Assembly (NCBI GenBank): GCA_036924285.1 | Contig: JAYKYS010000082.1 | Coordinates: 1-64,000 of the forward strand | DNA: 64,000 nucleotides | Source: Asterella californica | Lineage: Eukaryota > Streptophyta > Marchantiopsida > Marchantiales > Aytoniaceae | Reading direction: 5' to 3' | Shown here: piece after piece, positions 1 to 11,590 of the stretch | Layout of the letters: each line of letters begins with the position of its first letter | How positions within the stretch are numbered: position 1 is the stretch's first letter | The notes under the pieces: model-generated | Databases searched by the model: none | What the model was told of the DNA's origin: nothing | The model's input: the letters and a program-made list of their open reading frames with translations, nothing else | Position numbers and translations under genes: made by a program

Positions 1-1175
1 GTCTGCTACTGTGCAGAGTTGCAGCATGGTTTCTCAATGCAGTATGTTATCTTATCTGACTTGCTGGTGTAACCCCAAACATGATGGCGGGTGCTGATGG
101 CATATCGCGTATACACCTGCACAGTCGATGGTCTTTTCCTTGCGAGCTGCGTAAGGCCCAGCATTCGGCTTTCAGCTGACCACCCCTGCATGAATGCCCA
201 GCTTTTTTATAATCACCTAAAGAGGTGCATGAACGCCCAGCTTGGACACCATTTTGTAATGCAAGATGGGCATGGACTGGGTGTGATGCAGGGTCAGCAG
301 AAGCTGCAAGCCGGAAAGCCAAGCGACGACAACATGCCAATATTGAGTATGAGGAGGAGCGTGAGTACGAGAATCCTCAGCAGTCACAGATTCATTAGGA
401 TGATTTGTCCACTGTGCATCACGTTGTGTTGCCACATCTATTGTAGTTTAGGTCTTTAGCTGCGCAGCCTATAGCTTATACTATTAGATGAAATCTAATG
501 AATCAGTTGTCAATTGTCCCAAAATTAGTCGTGAGACCTGTGAGACCGACGTAGACTTAGTTCAGAGAATGGATCATGAGCCTGAGGATTTCTAGCAATG
601 ACTCACAAATGCAGTAAGTACCATGAGTGATCAGCTTGGCGTGCATCTTACATGAACTGCACCTTTGGCATTACAAGAAAGCACCAGTACTGCCAATTGC
701 AGCAAGAAATCTGAGGTTGACTTGCGCATGACTGGTATGAAACCATATACTGAGCACTCGAGTGCTGTATGAGTTGCAGCTCAGCAACTGCAAATGCACA
801 GTAGATGACCGGCAAGTTGAATGCCTGAGATAGTTGCAAGCTGTACTTTTTGACTGAACGTGTTGAGCATAAAATGAAAACCCTTCAGTAGCAGGGATGC
901 ACAGCATGAGCAATGCAGGACCTTCAAAATTTGAATGGCTGACAAAACCTGTTCACTGTTGAACTCTGAGGGGAAATTGTTTGGCATGAATGAGACTTGG
1001 TACTGGATACACAGTCATTGCCATATAATGTGTCTGACCACAACAACATGTGATATGCCTTGAACTGTTGAACAACTTGAACTGCTGAACAAGTTGAACA
1101 ACTCAATCATGCACTGTACTGTGACTCATTCCTTCGCTCTCACACTCTTCTACAGCTTCAGCTCCCTTGGAATCT
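1..1175. other. Left-edge stretch with no supported gene
   Basis: I find no coding region here that carries a recognisable domain and plausible splice borders. Positions 1050-1105 hold a short degenerate repeat built on GTTGAAC/CTTGAAC words. This stretch lies downstream of the minus-strand lipocalin-like gene, so part of it is probably that gene's 3' UTR. Confidence 0.5.
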
Positions 1176-2760
1176 TCATTGTTGCTTGTTGTAGACAGTG
1201 CGGTACTTGACTACCTGTCCATGCATGAGGATGGTACTGTCCACATACAACAGGTTTGGGGCTGGCACATAGAAAACATCAGTGCCGACGCCACCCAAAG
1301 GTTCATCCCAATCCAGGGTTATGCAAACAGCGCCATCTGGCAATTTCTCAGCAGTGCCTCTATGCAATCCTGCAACAAGCGACAGGTGCTGCAAACCCAA
1401 CAGTGCATACATAAAGAGCAAACTTTATACACAGTGACAAAGTAATAGTGTGTTAGAGTTCAACAACAAGGGGAGCGCGCACAGTTACTTTACTAGTGAA
1501 AATTGTACGGCTTGTGAGCATGATTGAGCATATATGCCATAAGTCAGTTTGGTAGCAAGTAATGTATGAGGCCAAAGACTAGTGCAGCTCGAAACACCTT
1601 GCCCGTTAGGTATAATCTTGAATTGCGAACAATTTGCCAGCAACTCAGCCTCAGATGATATTGAGCTATGGCTCATACCTTTTCGGAGATCTCGGCGCTT
1701 GAACCGCTTGACCTCTCCTGTCAGAGGGTATTGCTCCCTGATCTGCACAACAATATGTAGCTGCCTGAGTCGGCTAGTCAGAGCAGCATCATGCAAAAGC
1801 AAGGGTCAGCTAGTCACAAATACTGCAACTACGTGCAAGTGCTTGACTTAGCCAGTCACAAGAGCTGGGCCCCGCATGCAGCTGTCTAAGTCAGCTAGTC
1901 ACCAACACAGCAACTGCACGCAAGTGTTCAAGTCAGCTAGTCATAGGAGCACTGCAACATCATGCAAGTGCCTGCTTTGCTTGCCCACATCAACCAGAAC
2001 AGATGAGCAAAGCCCCCTTGCGACTCTACATGTCAGTGTGACCCAAGCCATCATGGGCTTGGGAAGCAATACTTGAAAGATGCAGAGCCTGACATCGAAT
2101 TGATCAACAGCAAGCTGACCTTGAACCAGAGTATGCCTGACAAGACAGTGATCTCAAAGGAGTTGTCTGACTGATTGAGCTGTGTGCCCTTGACCAGGCC
2201 AACTGCTGAGCGTATAAGCCGGTTGACCTTCATCAGTTGAAGGGTGGGCTCCATGCTATCGGATGCTGCCTTGTCCTACATCATCAACCAGGTCTGAACT
2301 GCATGTCATGCTGTTGTACGTGTTGCCATTCCTCTGGCACTGCTGCAGCAAAGCGCTGCAGCTGAAAGCTCCAGGCTGCAGCTGATGAGTTACCTTGATC
2401 CACACACCCGTTAGGTTGGGCGTTCTGGGCTGAATGGTGTTTTGCCGTGTCTGTTGCTGTGCCGGAGGGTCTGCTGTAGGTATTTCATTACCTTGATGCC
2501 TTGTTGCTGCCTGTTGTTGCACACATGTAGCATGACGAGCTGGATGGGTATACAACATTGCAGGCCTGGCAGGTAGAGCCACTCACCCAGCTTTTCCGAA
2601 CAAACAGCAAAACAAAAGCTGCACCACATGCCACAAGGCAGCCTGGGTGCAGCTGTGGATATTGAATGTGAGCTGCATACAGTATGATGACCAGTAGCAG
2701 AAGCTGTATTGCTGCAGAGCTCAGGCCAAGAGTGCTCTCTTCACAGGTATGAGAAGCCAT
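1176..2760 (-). CDS. Membrane-anchored lipocalin-like (calycin beta-barrel) protein
   Basis: Four exons join in phase: 2587-2760, 2120-2275, 1679-1742 and 1176-1369 (195 aa). The first donor reads GTGAGT. Residues about 15-55 hold two hydrophobic stretches (LLLLVIILYAA, then CLVACGAAFVLLFV) ending in a basic RKSW, so the protein should be membrane anchored. The rest reads like a lipocalin or fatty-acid-binding-type barrel: DKAASDSMEPTLQLM, then FEITVLSGILWFK, then EQYPLTGEVKRFKRRDLR, and a terminal YVDSTI followed by VKYRTVY. That order of strands and the final V-x-YRTVY strand match small plant and algal lipocalin-like proteins of unknown ligand. Function is not known to me. A longer N-terminus starting near 2856 is open in the same frame (start shown there is ATG-like but unverified as used). 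The gene is divergent from PUS10. Intron 2 (1743-2119) is packed with 42-bp repeats next to its 3' splice site. Confidence 0.75.
1765..1980. repeat. Degenerate 42-bp tandem repeat in intron
   Basis: Units begin with a GTCAGCTAGTCA-like word at 1769, 1804, 1846, 1889 and 1931, a spacing of 35, 42, 43 and 42 bases. A second shared word, TGCAAGTG, recurs inside the units. The array lies in intron 2 of the lipocalin-like gene, directly upstream (in the minus sense) of the exon that ends at 1742. Confidence 0.75.
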
Positions 2761-3323
2761 CTTGCTTGGCGAGACTGGTGCATGGTTGATGCTGCTTGAT
2801 GCAGGCTCCTCTTGAGAAAATGTTTGCAGCGGGGGTGGGTTGCTACGCTGTTGCATACGAGCTTCAACAGCTAGCCTATGACTTGAATTTGTTCGTCATT
2901 GGCGGGTAGTGGCGAATTCCACCTCCATCTGATGCACACAATACCTCTGTTGCAAGGCTGGACATGCCTATTTTGAAGACCCGACTATCGTCGAACGGCC
3001 CCAAGGATGCATGAAAACGGTGGGTGTAAATAACTTCAATGCGCTGCCACTTACGCGTGCAGCTTTCCTGCGTTTGGTGCTTTCGTGCGTTTGGTGCTCA
3101 TACAGAAAGTCGCCAGCCGCGGTGAAATGTTATCACTGCATACACCAGAGCTGTGCGCGGACAAGCGTTACGTCGTCACTCAGACGTAACGCTATATTTT
3201 CCGTTGGCAAGGCTCGCCGCGTTGTCGTGCTGGCTCATGGCCAGGTGGCGCGTGCGTCAACCCGGTGCTATGTTGTCAAGGTGTCCATAGGGGACGGCGT
3301 GCAAAAGGATTTTGTTGATCAGC
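2761..3323. promoter_or_regulatory. Divergent intergenic region, lipocalin-like gene / PUS10
   Basis: The two start codons point away from each other, 563 bases apart, so this stretch must hold both promoters and 5' UTRs. No clear TATA box or other named element is visible. A plus-strand reading frame from 3011 overlaps it but shows no known domain. Limits are set only by the chosen start codons. Confidence 0.5.
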
Positions 3324-6300
3324 ATGCGGGCAGAAAGGGCCTACCTTCAAGCGTTGACGGAGCAGTCCGGCAACAAAGTCTTGCCCGCTCTTGTCGAAAT
3401 TATTTCTCTTCATGCACGTGCAAGTGTTCTCACGCTATGCATTGCCGCTAGTCCCATGGAGCGATTCCATGTGTGTGTGCTTTTTGTAGGTCTGCCCAAG
3501 GTGCTGCCTGCGGTTTAATGGTATCAGAAACGGTGTATATGCAGAGCCATCACCAGCTTCAGCACGTTTCAAAGCATGTATATCTGCTGCGCTGGAGCAG
3601 AGCTGTCTAAGTGACCCTAACTCAGTTGGGGGTACATGCCCTTGGACCCTCCTGCCTGTCTGTCTGTCTACATCTTTCCTTCAGCACACACATTTGTGGA
3701 GTAAGCACAAAGCCCTCAACTTTTTGTTTTCTCTGCCGACATACAGGACAGGCAGCTGCCACAGAGCTACATGCCAAACCCACTGATAAAGCAGTCACTG
3801 CGGAGCAGACTGCCGGCCTTGCACACTGCACTGCACCCTGCTCAGACAATGCCACCAGTGCCAACACTACATTACCATCTGCACCTCCCATGGCCTATAA
3901 ACTGCCTGCAGAGTCAGCCCAGCATCACCCTCCAGTGGTGACTGAAACTGCCTCATTGCAACTCCAATCCATTGGCCCACCCACAGACCAGATAGCTGCC
4001 AGCAATGCTGTTTCTGCTGCTGCTGCTGCTGCTGCAGCTGTTGCAGATCCTGTCTGCCCAGCCTGCCTGGGGGTGTTGCAGACCCCAGAAGGGGCTCTGC
4101 ATGCTGTGCCGGCAGCAATGCTAGCAGGCTTGCCTGAGGCTGAGGGCAATGCAGGCTCCTGGCAAACATGCACGTCTGGCAGCTGTGACACTCTTGCTCA
4201 GTGCATCAGGTCAGAGTGCGTCGTGCTTTTGCCGCTGCTTTTGTGTCTGTCAAGCTCTATGCAAGCATCTATATGTTTCAGCAAATCAGAAATTGCTTGT
4301 GCCTGCTTTGTGCACCATTCACTTCAGGCAGGGCCAAAGGACAACATGCTGTCTTTTGCACTCACTGCTACTGTGCCTGCATCACCAGTGATGCATGCGT
4401 TCTTGTTTGGTTTGCTGATCCTTGCCTGCTATTCAAGGCAGACCTCAAGCTTGCCAGCATGAATGCACAAGCGGCTGAGTCATAAGTGATACCCTGGTGC
4501 GCATTCGAGCTGGCTGTGCATACAGCCACTTCTAATGAAGTGATGTCATGTTACGTATGTCATGTTTTACACCATTGTATATAATGCCGTAGTTTTATTA
4601 TAGAATGAACATTATTCTTGTGCAATGATGGTACTGAAGTGCACATACTGCTTGGCTGTGCAGGCAGGAGGGCCACATTCCAACCAACATTGGCCTGGAC
4701 ATCACTCTGCCAGCAGCCTGCATCACTCGCCAGTTGGCCCTTTTTCACCACTTAAGGAGTAAGTTTGCCAGTGAAGGTCTGTACACCAGCCCCCACATGC
4801 ACCAAGAGGTTGTGGACCTGAAGGAAGCAGTGAGGTGGATGGTGGGGGCCCCCCTGGCTCAACACCTTGGGGTGAAGTGTGACAGGGAGGGGGACCTGCG
4901 CGCCATGCTCTCATACCTGCACCCAGCCTCTTCCTCAGAGACAGACTTCCTGTTCATCAATGGTGGGGGTGGCAAGGGGCGCGGGTATAAGCGGAAGAGG
5001 GGTCAGCCCAAAGTCATGTATGCAGGTGCAGCTTCTGCATGCATGAACAGGAACTGTGCAGTGATATGTACAAAAGCAGGCATGCCTTGCAAGTACAGCA
5101 AGTCATTGCACTAGCAGTATGCATGGCATGCAGTGCATTGAGTTAAAACAAAAATGGCAGACCGCATACTGATCATGTGCCCAGTGCATGACAGGGTCAG
5201 TGTCTGTTGATACTATACTGATTATGACAGTACTAATTGCAAATACTGTTTGTCACCAATAGCCACAGTAAAACTTATCATCTGGTCACAATATCGTTCT
5301 CATGACCAGGGACTTGAGTACCCACATCATCATGTCAAGAGTCAATTTGGGAAAGCTACAGTTGCTAACTGTCTGACTGTGTACTGCTTTTGCTTGCCCA
5401 CACTAAAGGTCCCTGATCTTTCATGAGGGTAACTCCCCAACCTACTTTGCACTCCAAATTCTTGATGTGAACATGTCCAGGAAGCCTTGGGTACACCCAA
5501 AGCTTCTCCTTATACAAACCTTCACAGCATCATGCTGCCTGCCCTATGATTGCAGGCAGATCAGCATCAGACACAGTGGTGCAGCAGGCTGCCCGGCTCA
5601 GCCAAAGCTACTTTCTGCAGCATTGTGCCTGGCCGCCCCCCCAGCTGACTGCGGGGGTGCAGGTGGCCTATCGGGCATGGCGGCGTCCCTTGTATGTGGC
5701 AGGTCGCTACCTGAAGCTCCTCCGAGGGGTTGCTCAGGTGTGCTCTTGTGCCCCTTCTCCATGCCCTCCCCACCCTGCCTCATCAGACGTCAACCTTGCC
5801 TCCCCACCCGTATAGGGCAGGCCACTCCCTGAAACTCCTCCCAGGGGTTGCTGAGGTGTCTTATTCTCCCCCTCCCCCCCACCCCATGTTTCTGGCCCAG
5901 GACCTGAACCCTCCCCCCCTGTATGTGGCAATTTGTTACCTCGACCACTTCTGAGGGCTTGCGTAGGTGTGCTATACTTCTTGGAGTGGTCTCATTCATG
6001 GGCAGTTGTGACTGCACAGCTACTGTGCGTGCAAAAACCCAGGAGCTACATCTCCCAATCGTTGTGGTCACGTCCCAAGTTTGCTGCCTGCTTGGTGCAT
6101 TGTCTGCTGCAGCAACAAGTTCAATCGCTGTGCAAGTCCCTGGCAATTGCAGCAGTAACAACCTGTGACACTTGTGTCAATGCACCACCGCTGCTGTGGT
6201 GACATCCCACAAGCATGTAGTGCATGCTGGCCAGACAGCTGATGTTGGTCACAATAGGTGCATCATGATCCTGGCAAGATTGCAGCTATGCCCGGCAGCT

Positions 6301-8985
6301 ACGCTCTCCTACACAGAGACATTGATTTTTTGCTGCACGCTGTGCTGACATAGGTTTTTCTTGCCACTCTGAGCTGCTTGACATTTTCTGAAGTGGGGCA
6401 TATGCTGCAGTTATGCGCAACTGCCGGTCATGCAAGTGCCTATGACCCGGCCTTGTCAACATGACCAGCAGATGCCCAAAACTATAGCATATACTGAACT
6501 CCAGGAATTCTCAAGCAGCTCAAAGTGGATTCATATGCACTTACATCGTATGCACAGAGTTTATTGTCAGGTACAGGCACAGCCAATCTGCGTCTGTGCT
6601 TATCTTACATACCCTACCTGCCGCATAGCACAAGTTGGACCCAGGCTACATCAAGGTGCCACTAAGCACAGTATCTTTCCGTTGACCGTGCAGTCACCCT
6701 GGATCATTGATGGGCAGCGCAAGGGCAAGTCTTCTGTAGAGGAGCGCATCGCTGATGCTGTGCTGCCTCACTTCAAAGCAGACAAGCACAAATTCATGAC
6801 AGCAGGTCAGTGTACAGCACTTCCCAGGTTGTCATGTGGCTAGGTATGTGCAGAGCAGTGTCTTGTCTTTCCAGTGTAGTCGTGGTCGACTGCTGCGGCA
6901 AGCGACGCTTTGCTGGTCCCTGCCATGGTTACCAACACCACACAAATCCTTCAGAGAAGCAACAGTCAGAATGTGCCTGATTGCTTGTGTAGCCAGTTGC
7001 TGGGTTCGTCTATAGCCTGCTTCGACACCACTTATAGTGCAATGCGCTGCCTGCAATTTCAGCCCAACGTGCCAAGCAACTGTCCCTCCCGCATTGAGCA
7101 TTTCACTGACCAGAGTGAGCAATCAGACATGTCACATGCTGTCTGCACAAAGCAATACATTGCAACAGCTTTCTAGACCATCTTGGTGGAGTATAGTACA
7201 CTGACATCTCCCTACACGTATTCCACAGTTGCCTGCACAAGTAACCACACTAGCACTGTGTGTTTTTGACACAAGTCAGCAGTAAGTCAGTGTATAGATA
7301 TGGATTATGGCACAGCTTGGCACCTGTTGTGTTGCAGCATGCAACGGCAGACAATCGAAAAGGTGCCCTTATGCTTCCAGCATTAAGCCCCATTGCTTGC
7401 ATACATCTCGCCGCCACCACCCCCCCCCCTCCCCCGCCCCCGTCCCTTCCTGCCACACAACTTTGTGCTCCCCTTATATCCAGTGCTTTATGCTGTGCAG
7501 GCAGGGAAGACTTTGATGTACGCATGTTGGGCTCAGGACGCCCGTTTGTGCTGGAGATCATCAATGCACGGGCCGCGGTGCCGCCCAAGAGCGTCTTTGG
7601 GGCTATGCAAGCAGCACTTCAGCAGGTACCGCTGCTCAGGCACCAACACTATGACCATGTTGCTGTACTCATTGTTGCACCTTTTCTCTGCTCAGGCACT
7701 ATATTCAGCCTAGGCTCTACATTGCTGCCTGTGCCAAGCAGCACAGAACGGTGCTGTGAGTTCGCCTAAGAGCAAAACACTAGCGCGCACACTCAGGTCC
7801 ATGTTTGGCTGCCGGTTGTCTGCAAGCAGCTTCTATTTGTGAGCTGTTGTGTTGCAACATGCAGGAAGATCATGGAGTGCAAGTGCAAGCCTTGCAGTCG
7901 GTTCCCCGCTCCATCTGTACCCTCCTCAAGGTCTCCTTACTTGCTCCTGTCAGCAAAAGTTTTTGAAGTGGGCCCATTGACCCCCTGTACAGTGTGCCCA
8001 AGAGTTGTTGCGCTCCATCTGCGTAATGCAGTGTGCCCAAGAGTTGTTGCGCTCCATCTGCGTAATGCATCTGTAGTTCACAAATTGTTTTTTAGTGCTG
8101 ATTGGCTTGCTGCACCCCAGACCAGTTGCCACATGGGAAAAAGAAAGTGTACACAATGGCAAGTAGCTCACTTTGCACTGAAGCGCTGATGATGGGGGCA
8201 GGTGATCGTCTCTTGGCTTGCTTCAGCTCAAACATGTCAGCTGACAGGCCGCTGGGCAAAGCTGCAGCTCTCGTGATTGCTGTTCAGGCAGGGGAGTCTG
8301 AGAAGCAGAAGTCCTACACAGCTGTGTGTCAGCTGCCTACTCCAGTCACGCCTGAAATTGTGAATGTCATCAACAATACCAAGGACCTGGAGCTTCACCA
8401 ACAGACACCTGTCAGAGTCTCACGTCGCAGGGCTGATTTGGTTCGGCTCAGGACGGTCTATGCAATGAAGTGTGAGCCTGTTCCAGGCAGCAGTCACCAC
8501 TTGGTCTTACAGCTACAGACACAGGTTTGCTTGACTTGGAATGTATGCCATGCTGATCCTGTAATTCAATGTCATCCCAACACTGATGACCAGAGGTTGC
8601 AAGGCTCTTGGGTGTCATACTTGGGGCTTGTCCACTCATAACCTACACTCACAGCCTACCGCAATGTGGTGGCAGCTGCAGCCAAGTTAGCATGCAAGTT
8701 TTGTTACCTTGTGGTTTTGTAAATAATCAGCTACCTTGACGTGTTCTTGTAGGGTGAATCATTCCAGGGCTGATGCTCATTTACAATGTGCAAGTCTCGC
8801 ATCTTATGTGTTGTGCTGTGTTTCAGGCTGGGACATACATAAAAGAGTTTGTGCACAGCGATGAAGGCCGCACACAGCCTCACCTGGCCAGCCTTTTGGG
8901 CCTCAGCAAACCTGCCAGCATACTGCAGTTGGATGTGAACCATGTTCACATGGATTTTCTGAAAGATGAAAGCACTGCACCATGA
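3324..8985 (+). CDS. PUS10: tRNA pseudouridine synthase PUS10
   Basis: PUS10 isomerises uridine to pseudouridine at positions 54/55 of tRNA. Exons that join in phase: 3490-3610, 3747-4209, 4664-5025, 5556-5737, 6694-6805, 7501-7625, 8288-8524 and 8827-8985, after a first exon from ATG 3324. The zinc-binding module is visible as CPRC in exon 2 and CPAC in exon 3. Exon 4 ends with a basic, glycine-rich KGRGYKRKR. Exon 5 carries YVAGRYLKLLRGVAQ and exon 6 SPWIIDGQRKG. Exon 7 carries the catalytic-aspartate motif GREDFDVRMLGSGRPF. The last exons give EKQKSYTAVC, TPVRVSRRRADLVR and AGTYIKEFVHSDEGRTQP, all family signatures. An alanine run sits near 4014-4040. Two points are unresolved: the exon 1 to exon 2 splice, and whether a small exon of about 30 codons lies between 7626 and 8287, where other PUS10 proteins have extra sequence. 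The direct join is also in phase. Confidence 0.93.
5687..5973 (+). repeat. Three tandem copies of an exon end plus 5' splice site
   Basis: Copy 1 (5687-5743) is the last part of PUS10 exon 5 plus the first intron bases. Copy 2 (5807-5862) and copy 3 (5917-5973) are degraded repeats of it in the intron. Read in register the copies give YVAGRYLKLLRGVAQ, YRAGHSLKLLPGVAE and YVAICYLDHF-stop-GLA. Each copy keeps an AG|GTGT junction (5737/5738, 5855/5856, 5966/5967). Spacing is 120 and 110 bases, with C-rich filler between. Confidence 0.85.
7992..8069. repeat. Perfect 39-bp tandem duplication
   Basis: Two identical 39-base units, 7992-8030 and 8031-8069, lie in the PUS10 region between exons at 7625 and 8288. 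The unit length is a multiple of three, and one plus-strand frame stays open through both copies (CPRVVALHLRNA repeated). Whether this is intron or an extra exon cannot be decided here. The perfect identity suggests a recent event. Confidence 0.9.
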
Positions 8986-9526
8986 TGCGTCTGACATCAT
9001 TACACGACTACACTACACAATACTAATTTATAGTATACATCCTTAAAATGCAGCACTGCCATAAGGTAACAAGAAGAGTAGATGTATTGGTCTCTTCCTC
9101 CGATGCCAATTATGCAGACGTCCAAGAACAGTGTGATAACTAAATAATTATGTAGATATATATCATGTCATTTCACACGTGACTTCTGCTGCCTCCGAAT
9201 GCATTACTGCTTTTGTGAGCCACGGCAGACGAACGTGCACTGTCTGACCTCGCGGCTAGCCATAGATTTCTCTGGTACCTTACTGCACAGGCTTTGTTTC
9301 GACTGACAGCCAAGCTTGCTCCCCTTCTCCTCTTTTCAGTGAAAATTGCCTGATTTGCCTTCAGGAATCTGAAAGAAACTCCCGGAAATGATCGAAATCA
9401 AAGCAGGACCTGTGCATGCTGTGCTGTCAGCTATTGTCGTGCTGTCGAAGTAGCAGCGTGCTTGCAGAAAGGTGTCCAACATAATCGACTGCAATGTGTT
9501 GTGGAGGTTGACCTGTTCCCGGCGCG
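8986..9526. other. Intergenic, PUS10 to FHA-RING gene
   Basis: This stretch separates the PUS10 stop codon from the start of the next plus-strand gene. No open frame with domain similarity is present on either strand. It should contain the PUS10 3' UTR and the promoter of the FHA-RING gene. I see no RNA gene. Confidence 0.6.
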
Positions 9527-10291
9527 ATGCTATCTCGCGTAAGCGCCGGTGGTGGAATCCCTCATAGTTATCAGTTAGCTAGCCCAGTACTTGCTCAGCA
9601 GGGTTTGATAGTTGGCAGGAACAACGACAGCGACATCGTCTTGAATACAGATGTGTTGCCTTTGCTTATTTCCAGAAAGCACGCAAGGCTATCTGTTGTC
9701 GGTCACGCTCTTTTGCTTCAAGATGAGGGGAGTACGAACGGCACATATGTAGACGAAGGCAGGCTCGGTCCCAATGATGCGAAGGAGCTTGTGAACGGGA
9801 ACGTCATCAGCTTTGGAGGGCCTAAGCTGATCATCAGGGACGGTCAGCAACATCAGAACCCCTTCGTTTACAGTGTGTCTGTTGTTGAGTCTGTGACTGG
9901 GCAAGCTCATCCAAGGCAAGACTATGACAACGAAGCAACACAAGCAGCAGAAGCATCACCAATCAGCGTGGCAGCAGTGCCAGCACTGGCAGCATCAGCA
10001 ACCTCTGCAGCCCCTATTGTTGAGCAGTCGGTTGACCTGACACGTGCAAGTTCTTCAGAAGCTAGCATTGTAGACCTGACTGGAAGTCCTGATATTCATG
10101 TAAGCATATATATGTTTGGCAAGTTGTGACTTTTGCTGCAAGACCTGTCTGCTAGCTAGAACATGTACTGGTGCGCAATCCCCTTATGGTAGAACATGGC
10201 TCGCCACTGTTCAGGTTGGTAACAGGCTTTCTAGGACAGCTCGGCAGCCTGCAGCAAAGTTGTTATCAAATCAGCAGTCATCTCATGGCGC

Positions 10292-10324
<33 letters not shown>

Positions 10325-11590
10325 ACACCATAGGGCTAATGCTGTGGTGAGCTCACAATATTGCAGATGCATTTCATCTGTGCACGGAGCTTGTTTTATG
10401 ATATTGTTTAAGATCAGCATTGATGCAGGTTGGCCAGAAAAGGACCAAATCCATGAATGAGGCTGCTGTGGTAGCAGCCAAAGAGCCACAGGCATCCTTG
10501 TCTGATGGAGGCGCCAAACAGGCTTTAGAGAATGAGTTTGAGTGCACAATATGCAGGGTGAGCTATCTGGAAGTTGGACTGGCTCTCGTCTTCATTGCCT
10601 TTGCTTTGTGTGTCACCTGATTGTATTTTGGATCTTGCAGGACTTCATGGTGGCCACACACTCAGTTGTGCCCTGTGGTCACATGTTTTGCGGCGAGTGT
10701 CTGAGCGAATGGTTGCAAAAGAATCCATCATGTCCTAAATGTAGAGCAGCTGCTACTGCTCCCCCAGTGCGGACGATGGCAGTAGACAATGTTCTTGAGA
10801 GCCTTGTGGAGAAGGGCATGTCCAAGGAGGATTTGCAAGAGCGTAAGCAACGGAAACAGCACTGGGAGGCGCATGCAGCTGTCATCAACTCCAAGATGAA
10901 GCATCTGTTTCGGCATGGTAGCCACCGTCCACCTCATGGGTTTCCAGCACCTTTTCATGGGCATCAAGCACCAAATGGGGCCATGAACTGGGAAGCCATG
11001 GTAGCAATGCAGCAGGGTAAAGATGGCTCGTATCATGCATTCTCAAACCTACGCAGATTGTTTTGTCTGCCACTGAATACATGCGCAACACACCAAATTA
11101 AATTTGCAGGAATTGGGATGCTAATCAATCCACACTTGCACCGGCAAGCCCCTAGGCGTGCTCCATCACCTCCAAGATATACAGTCACAACTAATGCAGC
11201 AAATGCTAGGATCCTATGCAAAGGGTGCCGCAACCCAATTGCCCCACAGTGCACGCAAATAGGGTATTCCGAAAGGGGACAAATGCGATGGTATCATCTT
11301 GGATGCCTCTCTGGCAACAGGTGGCAAGCAGCTGCAGCTCCAGGCAGGCTGAATGGCCTGCCTCAGTTGCATCCCAATCAGCAGGTATTGTTTGCCTCTT
11401 CAAGGAAATGCCATTGTTGCCTCATTGAGAATGCTGTTAGATGGCTCTTTATGTATATCCTGTACTACATGCAGTGTTGTATATCAGTTCTTGTTACGTT
11501 GCTGTACGGCTTAGACTGGCTGGAAATGTATTCTGTCCACTTCAGGGAGATGTGCACCGTCGCTTGAGTGCCTCACGGCCAACACGATGA
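9527..11590 (+). CDS. FHA-RING E3 ubiquitin ligase (CHFR/RNF8-like)
   Basis: Six exons join in phase (9527-10099, 10215-10346, 10429-10557, 10641-11016, 11110-11384, 11546-11590) to give 509 aa. Residues about 20-110 are an FHA phosphothreonine-binding domain: LIVGRNNDSDI, the SRKHARL loop and the GSTNGTYV loop are all intact. A glutamine run follows (about residues 218-226). The RING finger (about 275-320) has the C3HC4 pattern from CTICR through CGHMFCGECL to CPKCR, and exon 3 ends exactly after CTICR. Downstream, a second metal site has C-x2-C-x22-H-x2-C spacing (CKGC to WYHLGC), like a short PARP-type finger. FHA plus RING is the layout of CHFR and RNF8, ligases acting in mitotic checkpoint and DNA-damage signalling in the nucleus. 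Substrate is unknown. The order FHA-RING-C-terminal finger is closer to CHFR than to RNF8, where RING is terminal. Confidence 0.9.

Noticed and set aside
3611..4462. A single 283-codon plus-strand gene
   Set aside because: Only the middle (3747-4209) is coding; it is PUS10 exon 3. The flanks are intron, as shown by the in-phase join to 3490-3610 and 4664-5025.
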